In this document: positions 1 through 7,700 of the stretch, piece after piece
Layout of the letters: each line of letters opens with the position of its first letter
Position numbering within the stretch: the first letter of the stretch is position 1
NCBI GenBank assembly: GCA_944387205.1
Contig: CALXDZ010000058.1
Span: 1-38,846 of the forward strand
Source of the DNA: an uncultured Oscillospiraceae bacterium
GTDB lineage: Bacteria; Bacillota; Clostridia; Oscillospirales; Oscillospiraceae
Length of the DNA: 38,846 nt
Reading direction: 5' to 3'
Program-made: the position numbers and the translations under genes
The notes under the pieces: model-generated
What the model saw: only the letters and a program-made list of their open reading frames with translations
What the model was told of the DNA's origin: nothing
Databases searched by the model: none

Positions 1-120
1 TACCGCTACCTGGTTTGGCTCCTGAACAACGCACCGGGGCTGAGCCGGAAGGATGAGGCTTGGGCGGAATCTTTCCTCCCGGTGAATGCGCCCCAGAAAT
101 GTAAAATTCCAAAACCATAA
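1..120 (+). CDS. IS66-family transposase, C-terminal fragment
   Basis: Frame 1 is open from the window edge and stops at TAA 118-120, giving 39 residues. The tail has the pattern of the C-terminal domain of IS66-type transposases (TnpC): an aromatic-rich YLVWLLNN segment, then a short acidic stretch, then LPVNAP and a Cys a few residues before the end. In the family this tail follows the DDE catalytic domain, which would lie to the left of the window. The fragment ends next to a terminator and AT-rich DNA, consistent with the edge of a mobile block. The identification rests on a short tail, so the family call is good but not certain. Confidence 0.7.
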   Translation, partial: YRYLVWLLNNAPGLSRKDEAWAESFLPVNAPQKCKIPKP

Positions 121-132
121 TGAAAATGCAGA

Positions 133-173
133 CCGCCATCTCTTTGCCTGTGCGCTGAGATGGCGGCCTTTTT
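133..173 (+). terminator. Terminator after the IS66 transposase
   Basis: Perfect 10-bp inverted repeat CCGCCATCTC (133-142) and GAGATGGCGG (157-166), followed by CC and five T. It lies 12 bases after the transposase stop. Confidence 0.75.
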
Positions 174-547
174 ATGCGCCGAAAGATTTTACGGTTACTC
201 TGAAACTATTTTGTTATTGCTGATACTAAAAATAATTATACTACGGTAGTATCCAAATTAGATTAAGAAAGATGTATATATAAAATGCATTTCTATAGTT
301 AGTATTGTAGGGGGTGCGAGTTGTCTGCCTACGGCAGCCACCTTTCCCCCTACATCCCCCTTGCGCAACAAGAAAGGGGGCGCTGTCGCCCCCCTTTCCT
401 GTACCTATCTCCCAGACATCAAGAAAAATTGTTTTGTTTTTTTGGTATGCGATGCATACCAACTGTCCAGCTTGCGCTGTCCAGACAAAGCCAAAACAAT
501 TTTCCTTGAAATAATCATTATGTTCACCTTATTTACATTATAATAAA
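174..547. other. Non-coding stretch rich in inverted repeats
   Basis: I see no convincing gene in these 374 bases. The first 120 bases are AT-rich and include a perfect 7-bp palindrome with a 1-base centre (238-252, ATACTAC/GTAGTAT). From about 305 to 400 the composition changes to C/G runs holding several palindromes: TGCC/GGCA, TTGCGCAA, and a long one with GAAAGGGGGCG and a C-rich partner at about 370-400. Clusters like this occur at transfer origins and at ends of mobile elements in Firmicutes, but no nick site or relaxase gene is visible, so this is only a suggestion. Short open frames of 60-73 codons here have no protein-like features. The real right end of the IS66 element may lie near 198, where a GGTTAC motif resembles an IS66-type terminal sequence, but the left end is outside the window. 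Confidence 0.35.
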
Positions 548-570
548 TTATGTAATGGAAGAAGGTGAAC
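522..570. repeat. Imperfect long inverted repeat across a gene end
   Basis: GTTCACCTT (522-530) pairs with AAGGTGAAC (562-570), and TTACAT (533-538) pairs with ATGTAA (550-555) inside it. The structure spans the stop codon of the 327-aa minus-strand gene. It has no T-run, so it could be a weak terminator, an mRNA-stabilising hairpin or a protein-binding palindrome. Confidence 0.45.
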
Positions 571-1531
571 TAAAATATGTAGCAATAAATTTTTCTAAAA
601 TTGGTTGGGGAATAATCTTTCTTAAGTCTGTTTCCTGATTAATTCTGTTGGAAATAGTCTGAGCCAAAAGAGACCTATCTAAATAGGCGGGTTCAATATC
701 ATAATTATGTCCTTCTTGAGTAGGAAAGATAATAAACAGAGTTCCAGAAAAATCATAACCAAGATTTTTTGTGAATTCATTAAGTCGATCCTTGTATAAC
801 TCATGTACGTTCACACTCGTTTTTTTGCTGGGAGCTCTATAAAATAACTGTTGGCGACTTGACAATTGAAATTCTTCAATAAGATCAGTCTCTATTTTTT
901 TATACAAGCTGTACTCTGCAGGGGATAGATCATGGTGCTCTACAATTTTTTTCTGCATCCCATCTACATCGATTCTTGTATATCGAAACAGACGAAGGCT
1001 ACGTTTAACAGAAATCAGTTTTTTCTTCTCTAACTGATTTAGAGATGAGCGAATGATATCTTGAAGGATGGCACCAGTCATGGAAAGAAAATTATATAAA
1101 TTTTCTTCAGCTAAATAATCCGTATCAATTATGCTAGCATATTTCTTTTTTATTTCTTCACCGAAAAAATGGGCGTTATATCTTGCTTCAGCATAACCAT
1201 TAGACGCAAGACCAAGTATAGGAATTAATTCCTTGTAAGTTCCTATATAAGGACTTGCGCTATGTAGTTGATTTAAAAGAATGTTTCTAATAAAGGGAAG
1301 ATACTTTCCTTTTCCCGCAACAATTGTTATCTTGTCATCCTCATAAATTTCTTTTAAAATAATTTTACGAGGAATAGTTTGCTGGTCAAGATCCAGAAAT
1401 TGACGGAGTTGTTTTAGCTGCAATTCTTTTCCTTTTCCTCGCTTGAATTCAAGCCCTAAAAGATCGCATAGGTCACGATATTTAAAGATTTTTCCTTCAT
1501 ATTCCTTTAAATGCTGATAAGGATTTTCCAT
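548..1531 (-). CDS. Uncharacterised 327-aa protein of the mobile block
   Basis: I do not recognise this protein. It is AT-rich, basic and soluble, with no signal peptide or membrane segment. It alternates predicted helices (a leucine- and lysine-rich first 60 residues, LEKKKLISVKR in the middle) and ends in a less charged region with GTLFIIFP. The middle segment about residues 155-190 could be a winged-helix DNA-binding fold, as in plasmid or ICE replication or regulatory proteins, but that is a guess. Two start codons are possible: ATG 1537 and ATG 1531. AAGGAG sits only 2 bases before the first and 8 before the second, so 1531 is chosen. It lies 57 bases downstream of the XRE gene on the same strand, with a hairpin between them (TCCCCCAG 1554-1561 with CTGGGGGA 1580-1587), and is probably co-transcribed with it. 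Confidence 0.7.
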   Translation of the reverse strand: MENPYQHLKEYEGKIFKYRDLCDLLGLEFKRGKGKELQLKQLRQFLDLDQQTIPRKIILKEIYEDDKITIVAGKGKYLPFIRNILLNQLHSASPYIGTYKELIPILGLASNGYAEARYNAHFFGEEIKKKYASIIDTDYLAEENLYNFLSMTGAILQDIIRSSLNQLEKKKLISVKRSLRLFRYTRIDVDGMQKKIVEHHDLSPAEYSLYKKIETDLIEEFQLSSRQQLFYRAPSKKTSVNVHELYKDRLNEFTKNLGYDFSGTLFIIFPTQEGHNYDIEPAYLDRSLLAQTISNRINQETDLRKIIPQPILEKFIATYFSSPSSIT

Positions 1532-1588
1532 GCTCATTACTCCTTAAAATATCTCCCCCAGAAAAGCTGTTAGGCCAATCTGGGGGAT

Positions 1589-1810
1589 TTACTCATGTGG
1601 TGGAGCGGGATTGTTAGTGCGCCCTAAAATATAATCAGTTGATGTATTGTAATAATCTGCCAAAGCAATTAAAATATCGGTAGGAATATCTCTATACCCT
1701 TGCTCATAGCGAAAATACTGAGGCTGGGGCATACTTAGATAATTGGCAACTTGCCGTTGAGTTAAGTCATGATCCTCTCGCAATTCACGAATTCTTCTGT
1801 AACATGCCAT
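1589..1810 (-). CDS. XRE/Cro-CI family repressor, 73 aa
   Basis: Small helix-turn-helix regulator. Residues 4-60 fit the Cro/CI fold: RIRELREDHDLTQRQVANYL for helices 1-2, then QPQYFRYEQG for the recognition helix, then the usual DILIALADYYNTSTDYILG ending. The length is typical of stand-alone XRE proteins on mobile elements, where they repress excision, transfer or cargo genes. It is divergent from the zinc-ribbon gene at 1959, with a 148-base intergenic region carrying palindromes that are likely operators. The start ATG 1810-1808 has a modest GAGAGG ribosome site 8 bases upstream. It probably controls itself, the 327-aa gene downstream and perhaps the divergent pair; this is inferred from position. 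Confidence 0.9.
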   Translation of the reverse strand: MACYRRIRELREDHDLTQRQVANYLSMPQPQYFRYEQGYRDIPTDILIALADYYNTSTDYILGRTNNPAPPHE

Positions 1811-1826
1811 TGTGTATGCCTCTCAA

Positions 1827-1900
1827 TATCCATTTGGGTATCTTGACAATACACTAGTTTGGTGTAAGAATGGATAAAAGATATCCATATGGAGATTAAA
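1827..1900. promoter_or_regulatory. Divergent promoter/operator region of the XRE repressor
   Basis: The 148 bases between two divergent genes contain a plus-strand TTGACA (1843-1848) with a weak AAGAAT 17 bases on. Between these two elements lies an imperfect palindrome, ACACTA/TGGTGT (1851-1865). A perfect TCCATATGGA palindrome (1884-1893) follows, and ATATCCAT occurs twice (1826-1833 and 1881-1888). Such paired palindromes over a promoter are the usual XRE repressor arrangement. The -10 element is poor and binding is inferred. Confidence 0.45.
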
Positions 1901-1958
1901 ATAGTAAGCATATTGAAAGCATTTTTGAATTTATGAGTGATGGTAAACGGGGGAAAAT

Positions 1959-2393
1959 ATGATGAGAGTATTTAGTATTAAAGATGATAAAGTGGCTATT
2001 GAGTGTGATAAGTGCAAAAAAATATATAATTTTTCAAAGCAATGCTTTTCTTCTGTGACAAAAGGAGAATGTATTCCAAATGTAGATATAGTATGTCCAA
2101 ACTGCAAGAACAAAGTATTAGCAGGGACGGCAATAAAAGGTGACAATCAGCTTCATAACTATAATCCTTCTTCTAATAAGAACGATAACCAAAAGATGGG
2201 ATCAGGTTGCCTAATTGGGGTTATTGCTTTCCTTATTATTATAGTGCTTGCAATAATTGGAGGCGGAATGGAAAGCGACTATGAAAAAGCGGGCAAAGAA
2301 TTTGGCACATGGATTGGAGAAGATCCCAGCACATGGACAGATACCGAGAAACAATATTTTAATGATTTTTGGGAATGGGCAGATAAAAACTAA
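1959..2393 (+). CDS. Zinc-ribbon membrane protein, 144 aa
   Basis: Small protein of unknown function. Two CxxC pairs (Cys16/Cys19 in CDKC and Cys46/Cys49 in CPNC) form a zinc-ribbon-like N-terminal domain. A linker rich in Asn and Ser follows, then one hydrophobic segment at about residues 84-102, then an acidic, Trp-rich tail ending EWADKN. The expected topology is a single-pass membrane protein with the ribbon on one side and the acidic tail on the other. ATG 1959 and ATG 1962 are both usable; a G-rich ribosome site precedes them. The lipoprotein gene begins 19 bases after its stop, so the two are probably one transcript. The gene is AT-rich like its neighbours and unlike the host chromosome to the right. 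Confidence 0.75.
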   Translation: MMRVFSIKDDKVAIECDKCKKIYNFSKQCFSSVTKGECIPNVDIVCPNCKNKVLAGTAIKGDNQLHNYNPSSNKNDNQKMGSGCLIGVIAFLIIIVLAIIGGGMESDYEKAGKEFGTWIGEDPSTWTDTEKQYFNDFWEWADKN

Positions 2394-2412
2394 AATAAGC
2401 GAGGGGAACAAG

Positions 2413-3483
2413 ATGAAGAGAGTGATATGTACACTTTTAATCGCAATAACGTTTGTATCTCTATGCTCTTGCGGTAAAAGCGAAGCAGTAGCTAATGTAG
2501 ATAATATGATCTTAGAAATTGGCGAAGTTACGCTTGATAGCGGAGATAAAATAACTGCTGCGGAAGAAGCAGCTAGTGATTTACAAGAATCAGAATATAA
2601 TCAATTGGAGGAACTTTCAGTCCTTGAAGATGCAAGAGAGACTTATGATCAGCTAGTAAAAGAAGATATTGCTGAAATTGAAAACGCTATTAACACGATT
2701 GGGACAGTAACTTTAGAAAAAAAGTCAGTAATTATTGATGTTAGAGATCGATATGATCAGGCAAATGCTGATGTAAAAGCAGGGGTTAAAAACTATGAAG
2801 CATTAGAACAAGCTGAAACACAGCTAAGTAGCTTAAAGGTGCAAAATGTAATTGATTTAATTAATCAAATAGGGCAGGTTACATTAAATAGTGAGGAAAA
2901 AATAAATACGGCCCGTACCAATTACAATATGCTATCTTATGATGAGCAAAAGTTGGTTACTAATTATGCAGTTATTGAAACCGCTACAAAAAGATTGGAA
3001 GAACTCAAAGACAGAGAAAAGCAAGAAGCAATTGCCTCCTTACAAACTGAAACAGATAAGGTTGAGGGTATTACTTGGTATAAACCGTCTACATACCCCC
3101 GATATGCGGACACTAGGAGCTATATTCTTCCGTATATTGGAAAAAATAATTCTAGTACTTGGTTGCGTCTGCAATTTCACTATACAGGAAACAATTGGAT
3201 TTTCTTTCAAAATATCACTATTGCTGTTGACGGAAATAATTACTATAAAACTTTTGGCTATGGAGATGTTCAAAGAGATAATGATACAGAAGTGTGGGAA
3301 TGGGTAGATATTGCGCCTACTAATGCTGATATAGAAATGTTAGAGAAGATTGCCAACTCTACCGAGACGATTGTACGTTTCCAAGGCGATAATTATTATT
3401 ATGATCTTACAGTGAAAGATTCAGATAAAACTGCAATTAAACAGGTCTTATTGGCGTATGAAGCATTAAAAACCGCGGATTAA
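2413..3483 (+). CDS. Lipoprotein with three helical repeats, 356 aa
   Basis: The start at 2413 is chosen because AGGGG lies about 7 bases upstream and the sequence then opens with a lipoprotein signal: MKR, a hydrophobic stretch, and LCSC with Cys20 as the likely lipidated residue. The longer frame from 2257 would overlap the upstream gene by 137 bases and bury the signal peptide. Three related repeats of about 57-60 residues follow, each with an IGxVTL core (IGEVTL 36-41, IGTVTL 96-101, IGQVTL 153-158), then an AR/DR-xxYD-like helix and a YxxLExA helix. Such three-helix modules are common in Firmicutes surface proteins. The last 150 residues are a different, aromatic-rich, beta-type domain with no family I can name. 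Probably surface-exposed and encoded with the zinc-ribbon protein; function unknown. Confidence 0.8.
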   Translation: MKRVICTLLIAITFVSLCSCGKSEAVANVDNMILEIGEVTLDSGDKITAAEEAASDLQESEYNQLEELSVLEDARETYDQLVKEDIAEIENAINTIGTVTLEKKSVIIDVRDRYDQANADVKAGVKNYEALEQAETQLSSLKVQNVIDLINQIGQVTLNSEEKINTARTNYNMLSYDEQKLVTNYAVIETATKRLEELKDREKQEAIASLQTETDKVEGITWYKPSTYPRYADTRSYILPYIGKNNSSTWLRLQFHYTGNNWIFFQNITIAVDGNNYYKTFGYGDVQRDNDTEVWEWVDIAPTNADIEMLEKIANSTETIVRFQGDNYYYDLTVKDSDKTAIKQVLLAYEALKTAD

Positions 3484-3494
3484 TGATGAGAATT

Positions 3495-3526
3495 GGAGCT
3501 GGATAGAAAAAAGACTGTCCAGCTCC
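3495..3526. repeat. Hairpin after the lipoprotein gene
   Basis: Perfect 9-bp inverted repeat GGAGCTGGA (3495-3503) and TCCAGCTCC (3518-3526), 12 bases after the lipoprotein stop. No T-run follows, so it is a weak or Rho-type terminator at best. Confidence 0.5.
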
Positions 3527-3668
3527 ATAATCAATTTATCATAAAGCCAGCGAGGACGTTGTTGATAAGATAGATACAAGGAAAGTACATTGGCGATTAA
3601 AAAAGAGAAAACAGACATTAAAAACAAGTATTTTGATTAAGATAAAAAATTGTTTATAAAAGTGTACC

Positions 3669-3763
3669 TTTACGAACACCAGAAAAAACCCTTCCACAGA
3701 TGTTCGAAAAAACCAATAATTTAATTTGCGAATATATCCGCAAATTAAATTGACTTTTACGAA
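3669..3763. repeat. Candidate recombination/operator site of the serine recombinase
   Basis: This part of the non-coding stretch 3484-3805 holds a perfect 13-bp inverted repeat with an 8-base spacer, AATTTAATTTGCG (3718-3730) and CGCAAATTAAATT (3739-3751). Around it are three copies of a shorter motif: TTTACGAAC at 3669-3677, an inverted partner TGTTCG at 3701-3706, and TTTACGAAC again at 3755-3763. Small serine recombinases act on clusters of such inverted 12-bp-type half sites next to their own gene. Which repeat is the crossover site cannot be decided by eye. No gene is visible in the rest of this AT-rich stretch. Confidence 0.55.
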
Positions 3764-3778
3764 CGAATATGATAGAAT
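3750..3778 (+). promoter_or_regulatory. Sigma-A promoter of the serine recombinase
   Basis: TTGACT (3750-3755), a 17-base spacer, and TAGAAT (3773-3778), 27 bases before the ATG. The -35 box overlaps the end of the 13-bp inverted repeat and a TTTACGAAC motif lies in the spacer, so the recombinase could repress its own synthesis by binding its sites. Confidence 0.7.
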
Positions 3779-3805
3779 ACGGATAGTTAGGGAAGGGGTG
3801 CAGAC

Positions 3806-4408
3806 ATGGAAAGCCGTACTTATTACTATGCCAGAGTATCTAGTAAAGAGCAAAACTTAGACCGTCAAATTGCTGCTTTTAAAGCCCTTGGAGCACAGGA
3901 GCGGGAAATCATTACAGATAAGGAATCTGGCAAGAACTTGGAACGGACAGGATACCAAGCTCTTAAAAATGCTATTCTGCGCCCTGGTGATACTCTTGTT
4001 GTGAAATCGCTGGACAGACTGAGTAGAAATAAGCGTGATATCAAAAACGAACTGCAATACTTCAAAGATAATAGGATTCGCCTAAAGATTATCGAACTTC
4101 CCACCACCATGATGGAATTACCCGAAGGCCAGGAATGGGTATTTGAAATGGTCAACAATATTCTCATTGAAGTCTTGGGAACAATTGCAGAGCGAGAGAG
4201 GGAGACAATACACGAACGACAAGCAGAGGGAATCGCAGCCGCAAAAGCTAAAGGGAAAAAGCTAGGCCGTCCGGCATTAACATTCCCGGCTAATTGGGAT
4301 GAAGTTTACTCTTCTTGGAAAGCGGGTCAAATTACAGCAAAAGAGGCTATGGAGCGTACAGGAATAAAGCGTACCAGCTTCTATAAACTGGCTGGGATGA
4401 TGGAATAA
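3806..4408 (+). CDS. Small serine recombinase (resolvase/invertase type), 200 aa
   Basis: The N-terminal catalytic domain has YARVSSKEQNLDRQ, with Arg10 and the nucleophile Ser12. KSLDRLSRN carries the conserved Arg cluster at about residues 67-75. A long dimerisation helix follows around residues 120-150 (MVNNILIEVLGTIAERERE). The C-terminus has the GRP hinge and a helix-turn-helix (TAKEAMERTGIKRTSFYKL). The length of 200 residues is normal for the Tn3 resolvase/DNA invertase branch, not for the large serine integrases. The ATG is preceded by AAGGGG at 7 bases. It may resolve cointegrates or dimers of the mobile element or invert a segment. It is the last intact gene of the AT-rich block, 129 bases from the junction with the gap remnant, so a role in moving the block is possible but unproven. 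Confidence 0.92.
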   Translation: MESRTYYYARVSSKEQNLDRQIAAFKALGAQEREIITDKESGKNLERTGYQALKNAILRPGDTLVVKSLDRLSRNKRDIKNELQYFKDNRIRLKIIELPTTMMELPEGQEWVFEMVNNILIEVLGTIAERERETIHERQAEGIAAAKAKGKKLGRPALTFPANWDEVYSSWKAGQITAKEAMERTGIKRTSFYKLAGMME

Positions 4409-4537
4409 ACTGCGTTCAGTTGGGAAATAGATTTCTATATTCCTACGATAAACTATTGCAATTTTTTAAGGCTAACTTATTGAAAAAGTGTTGTTATACT
4501 TAGGTTTTTGGGGAAAATATAAATTGGTTTGCCAAGC
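4409..4537. other. AT-rich tail of the mobile block up to the junction
   Basis: No gene is seen in these 129 bases. They are AT-rich like the block to the left and contain an unpaired TATACT-like element near 4495. The in-frame sequence just before 4538 does not match GAPDH and meets a stop codon at 4520-4522, so the foreign DNA ends close to 4537. Confidence 0.55.
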
Positions 4538-4612
4538 AATGAGATCGGCTATTCCAACAAGGTGGTGGACCTGATCCAGCACATGTACAGCGTGGATCAC
4601 GCTTCCAAGTAA
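4538..4612 (+). pseudogene. gap: 3' remnant of gap (glyceraldehyde-3-phosphate dehydrogenase)
   Basis: The 24 codons from AAT 4538 to TAA 4610-4612 read NEIGYSNKVVDLI followed by QHMYSVDHASK. This matches the C-terminal helix of GAPDH, which in the family follows a Trp-Tyr-Asp triplet (WYDNE..GYS..VVDLI). Here WYD is missing and the preceding codons read G-L-P-S with a stop just upstream, so the gene is cut exactly there. Composition changes to GC-rich at the same point, and a strong terminator follows 38 bases after the stop. The remaining 300 or so codons are not in the window. Either the block split gap, or it integrated into the 3' end and re-created an intact end at its far side. Confidence 0.8.
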
Positions 4613-4650
4613 GCAGCTCATTTTCATCTACCATTTCCTTCTTCCCCAAC

Positions 4651-4703
4651 AAATAAAAGAAGCACGCCGCATCCCAGCAGGATGCGGCGTGCTTCTTTTA
4701 TTT
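4651..4703. terminator. Strong bidirectional terminator
   Basis: Perfect 24-bp inverted repeat (4651-4674 with 4680-4703) and a 5-base CAGCA loop. The core is GAAGCACGCCGCATCC, flanked by A-rich and T-rich arms, so it can end transcripts in both directions. On the plus strand it follows the gap remnant; on the minus strand it follows the giant GGDEF/EAL gene. Confidence 0.9.
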
Positions 4704-4719
4704 TATAAGGTGTATAGGG

Positions 4720-7700
4720 TCAGGTCTCCCCTTTGCCGGCATAAACCGTCCAGCTGTTTTTCCCCTTTCGCTGGGCCTGATACATGGCGATATCCGCCTT
4801 TTGGAAGAGGTCATTGAAGGAGTGATCCGCCGGAGTAACCATGGCAATCCCAAAGCTGGCAGTAACGCTGGTGCCCAGGTCCAGCTGCGCAGTGACCTCC
4901 TGGAACCGCTGGCGCAGACGGCGCACCTTCTCCGTCACATTCTCCGCATTGCCCACATTCTCCATCCAAATGGCAAATTCGTCTCCACCCAGACGGCCCA
5001 CCAGATCTTCCCGGCGACAGCAGGCCTGTACCGTCTGACCGATGACCCGAAGCAGATCGTCTCCCACCAGGTGTCCCTTTGTGTCGTTGACCAGCTTGAA
5101 GTTGTCCAAATCAAACTCCACAAAGGCCGCCGCACCGTCTACCTCTGCATCTCTGCCGCCAAGGGCATTTTGCACCAGCTCCTGAAAGGTAGCCCGGTTG
5201 TAAAGACCGGTGATGGGGTCATACTCCGCCTTCTCCTGAAGCAGCAGTGTCCGTCGCGTCTTCTCATCCACGTCATCCAACCGTCCCACAATCCGGTAGT
5301 TTTCTCCGGCACCAATCCGCTTGTAAAAGGCGTTGTACCAGCGGTAACCTCCGCCATAAAAGTCCGCCAGAAACAGCAGCTCGCCGTCTCCCTCCCCATC
5401 AGGGCCCGCCAGAAGCGCCTGAGCAATCTGGCCGCGGTAATCCGGATGGACCACCGCACTGATAGGCAGCACCTTCTGGACCAGCTCCGCTACAATGCTT
5501 ATGCCTCCCTGACTGCCGCCTCCGCCGGAGATGGTCAGCTGATCATTCTTTGCGTCATACTCAAAGACCCGGGAATGGCTCTGAGTCAGCAGCAGCTTAT
5601 AGATCTTCTCCTGCTGACGGATGCGCTTTTCAGACTCCCGATCCGTCTGATGGCCCTCCCGAGCGAAGATCAGCGCCGCCAGAGTCTGATAGAGCAGCCG
5701 GGGCTCCATGGGTTTTTTCAGATATTCGTCCATTCCTGCCGCCAAAGCCGCCTGTAGATTTGTCTCCTGCCCGGTTTCCACCAACGCCACCACGGGAATG
5801 GTCCGGGCATCTGAGCGATCCATCTGCCGGATCTGCCGTATAGCCAGCAGGCTCTCCTGGTTGGGAAGGTCCGTGTCTACCAGAAGGGCACTGTACCAGC
5901 CCGGCTCATGGGCGGCAAAGCTATCTGCTGCCTGGTGACCGTCCTTCACCATTTCCACTTCAAATCGCTTTTCCTCCAGCATGGCTTTGAGGGCCTTTGC
6001 CTGCTCCATCTGGTCTTCGGCCACCAGGACCCGACGGCCCTGGAAGTTGAAGTCATCTCCCAGCACGGCCCAGCCGGTGCTGTTGACCTGCTCCTGCGTT
6101 GCCCTGCACAAAGGCAGACTTACATGAGCCAGCACACAGCCCTCTTTCCGGTTCTCCGCGGTCAGGGCACCACCCAATACGCTGAGCATTCGCTTGGCCA
6201 GGATCAGCCCCAGGCCGGACCCATCGGGCTCTCCCTCCTCCCGGTCAAAGGGCCGCAGCAGCCGTCCCACAAACTCCCGGGCCATGGCCACACCCTCAGC
6301 CAGGATATCACACTGGAGCAACACCTCTCCCTCTTCCAGTTTGGCCTGGCAGAGGGTACAGCGGATACTGCTCCCCTCACTGGTATACTGGGCAATGCTG
6401 CTGAGGAGGTTGACGAAAATCTGCAGCACCCGGGCCTTATCCATCATCACAACCTGTTTTTGGATATGACTGCCATCTATGCGCAGTGTGATGGCCTTCC
6501 GCTCCATATCCGGGCGGGCCAGGGCATCCAGCTGCTCCACATACTCCTCCAGAGCACAGGGAGCCAGATTGATGCGGACCTCTCCGTTCTCCGTCCGCCG
6601 CACATCCAGAATGTCATTGACCAACGTGAGCATGTACTCGCCGGCATACTGAATGCGGCTGAGATAATCCCGCACCACGCCGGGCACACTGGTCTCTCCC
6701 AGGGCAAGCCCGGACATGCCGATGATGGCATTCATGGGGGTGCGGATCTCGTGGTAGGTGCGGGTGAGGAAGCGGTCCATCTCCCGCCGGGAGGCCTCCG
6801 CCCGGCTCAGAGCCTGGCGCAATGTCTCGCTGCGGGTGTTCTCCTGCTCCACCTGGTCCGTTATATCCGTACGGGCCAGCATGACCGCCGAATGGTCAGA
6901 ATCCAGCCAGGTGCAGGTAACCCTCTTGCAGGCCAGCTGCCCATTCTCCTCCAGAAGCCGGAAATCCACTGCATAGCGCTCCTTCTCCTTGAGCCCCTGC
7001 AGAATCCCTGCCAAGGACAATTCCTGTGCCCAATTTTTTCTGTCCTCTGGATGGATGGAATTCAGAAGGCTCCAGCGCTGTTCCTCATAGCTTCCAGCCC
7101 GCACAGGGAACTGGCGGGTAACACGTCGGTTATTGGAAAAGAGCATGTACTGGCCACTGCACGTATCCAAATGCATAAGAAAATCGTAATCCGCCTGCAC
7201 CACCGACTCCACCATGGCCTTAGTGACCCGGTTTTCATGGATGTCCCGGGTGCTGTAAAAGGCCATCAGCTCCCCGGTGTCCGGCTGGCGCATCAGCTTT
7301 GCCTCGGTGCGAACCCAGCGGGACTGGTTGTCCTTTTTTCGAATGCGATACTCCACTTCGATCTGCTGGTGCCCCAAGTCATACTGGCTGCGCAGCGCGG
7401 AGGGCCGCAGACTCTCATAGCACCGTCTGCACTCCTCCGGGTCCGGGATTCGCTCCCGGCAACAGCGCAAAAACAGCGCATCATTGAGTTCCTGGCCCGG
7501 AGCAAAGGACTGGTCCTGTGCATTTCCATAGCGGTACTCAATGACCATCCGGTTAAGATTGATGCGGTAGGCAGAGAGTAGGTCGGCACTGAGAGCCTCG
7601 TTGAGGGCCTTTTGCTCCTGATACCAGCGGCGGGCCTTGCGCTCCTCGCTGATATCCTCCATCTTTCCAACCGCCCGGACCACACGGCCCTGCTCATCCT

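Noticed and set aside
2257..2412. Longer N-terminus of the repeat lipoprotein gene
   Set aside because: It overlaps the zinc-ribbon gene in another frame and would hide the lipoprotein signal; the ribosome site favours 2413.
5908..7581. Antisense open frame of 557 codons inside the giant c-di-GMP gene
   Set aside because: It is rich in His, Gln and Leu and has no motif, whereas the opposite strand encodes HisKA, HATPase and receiver domains.
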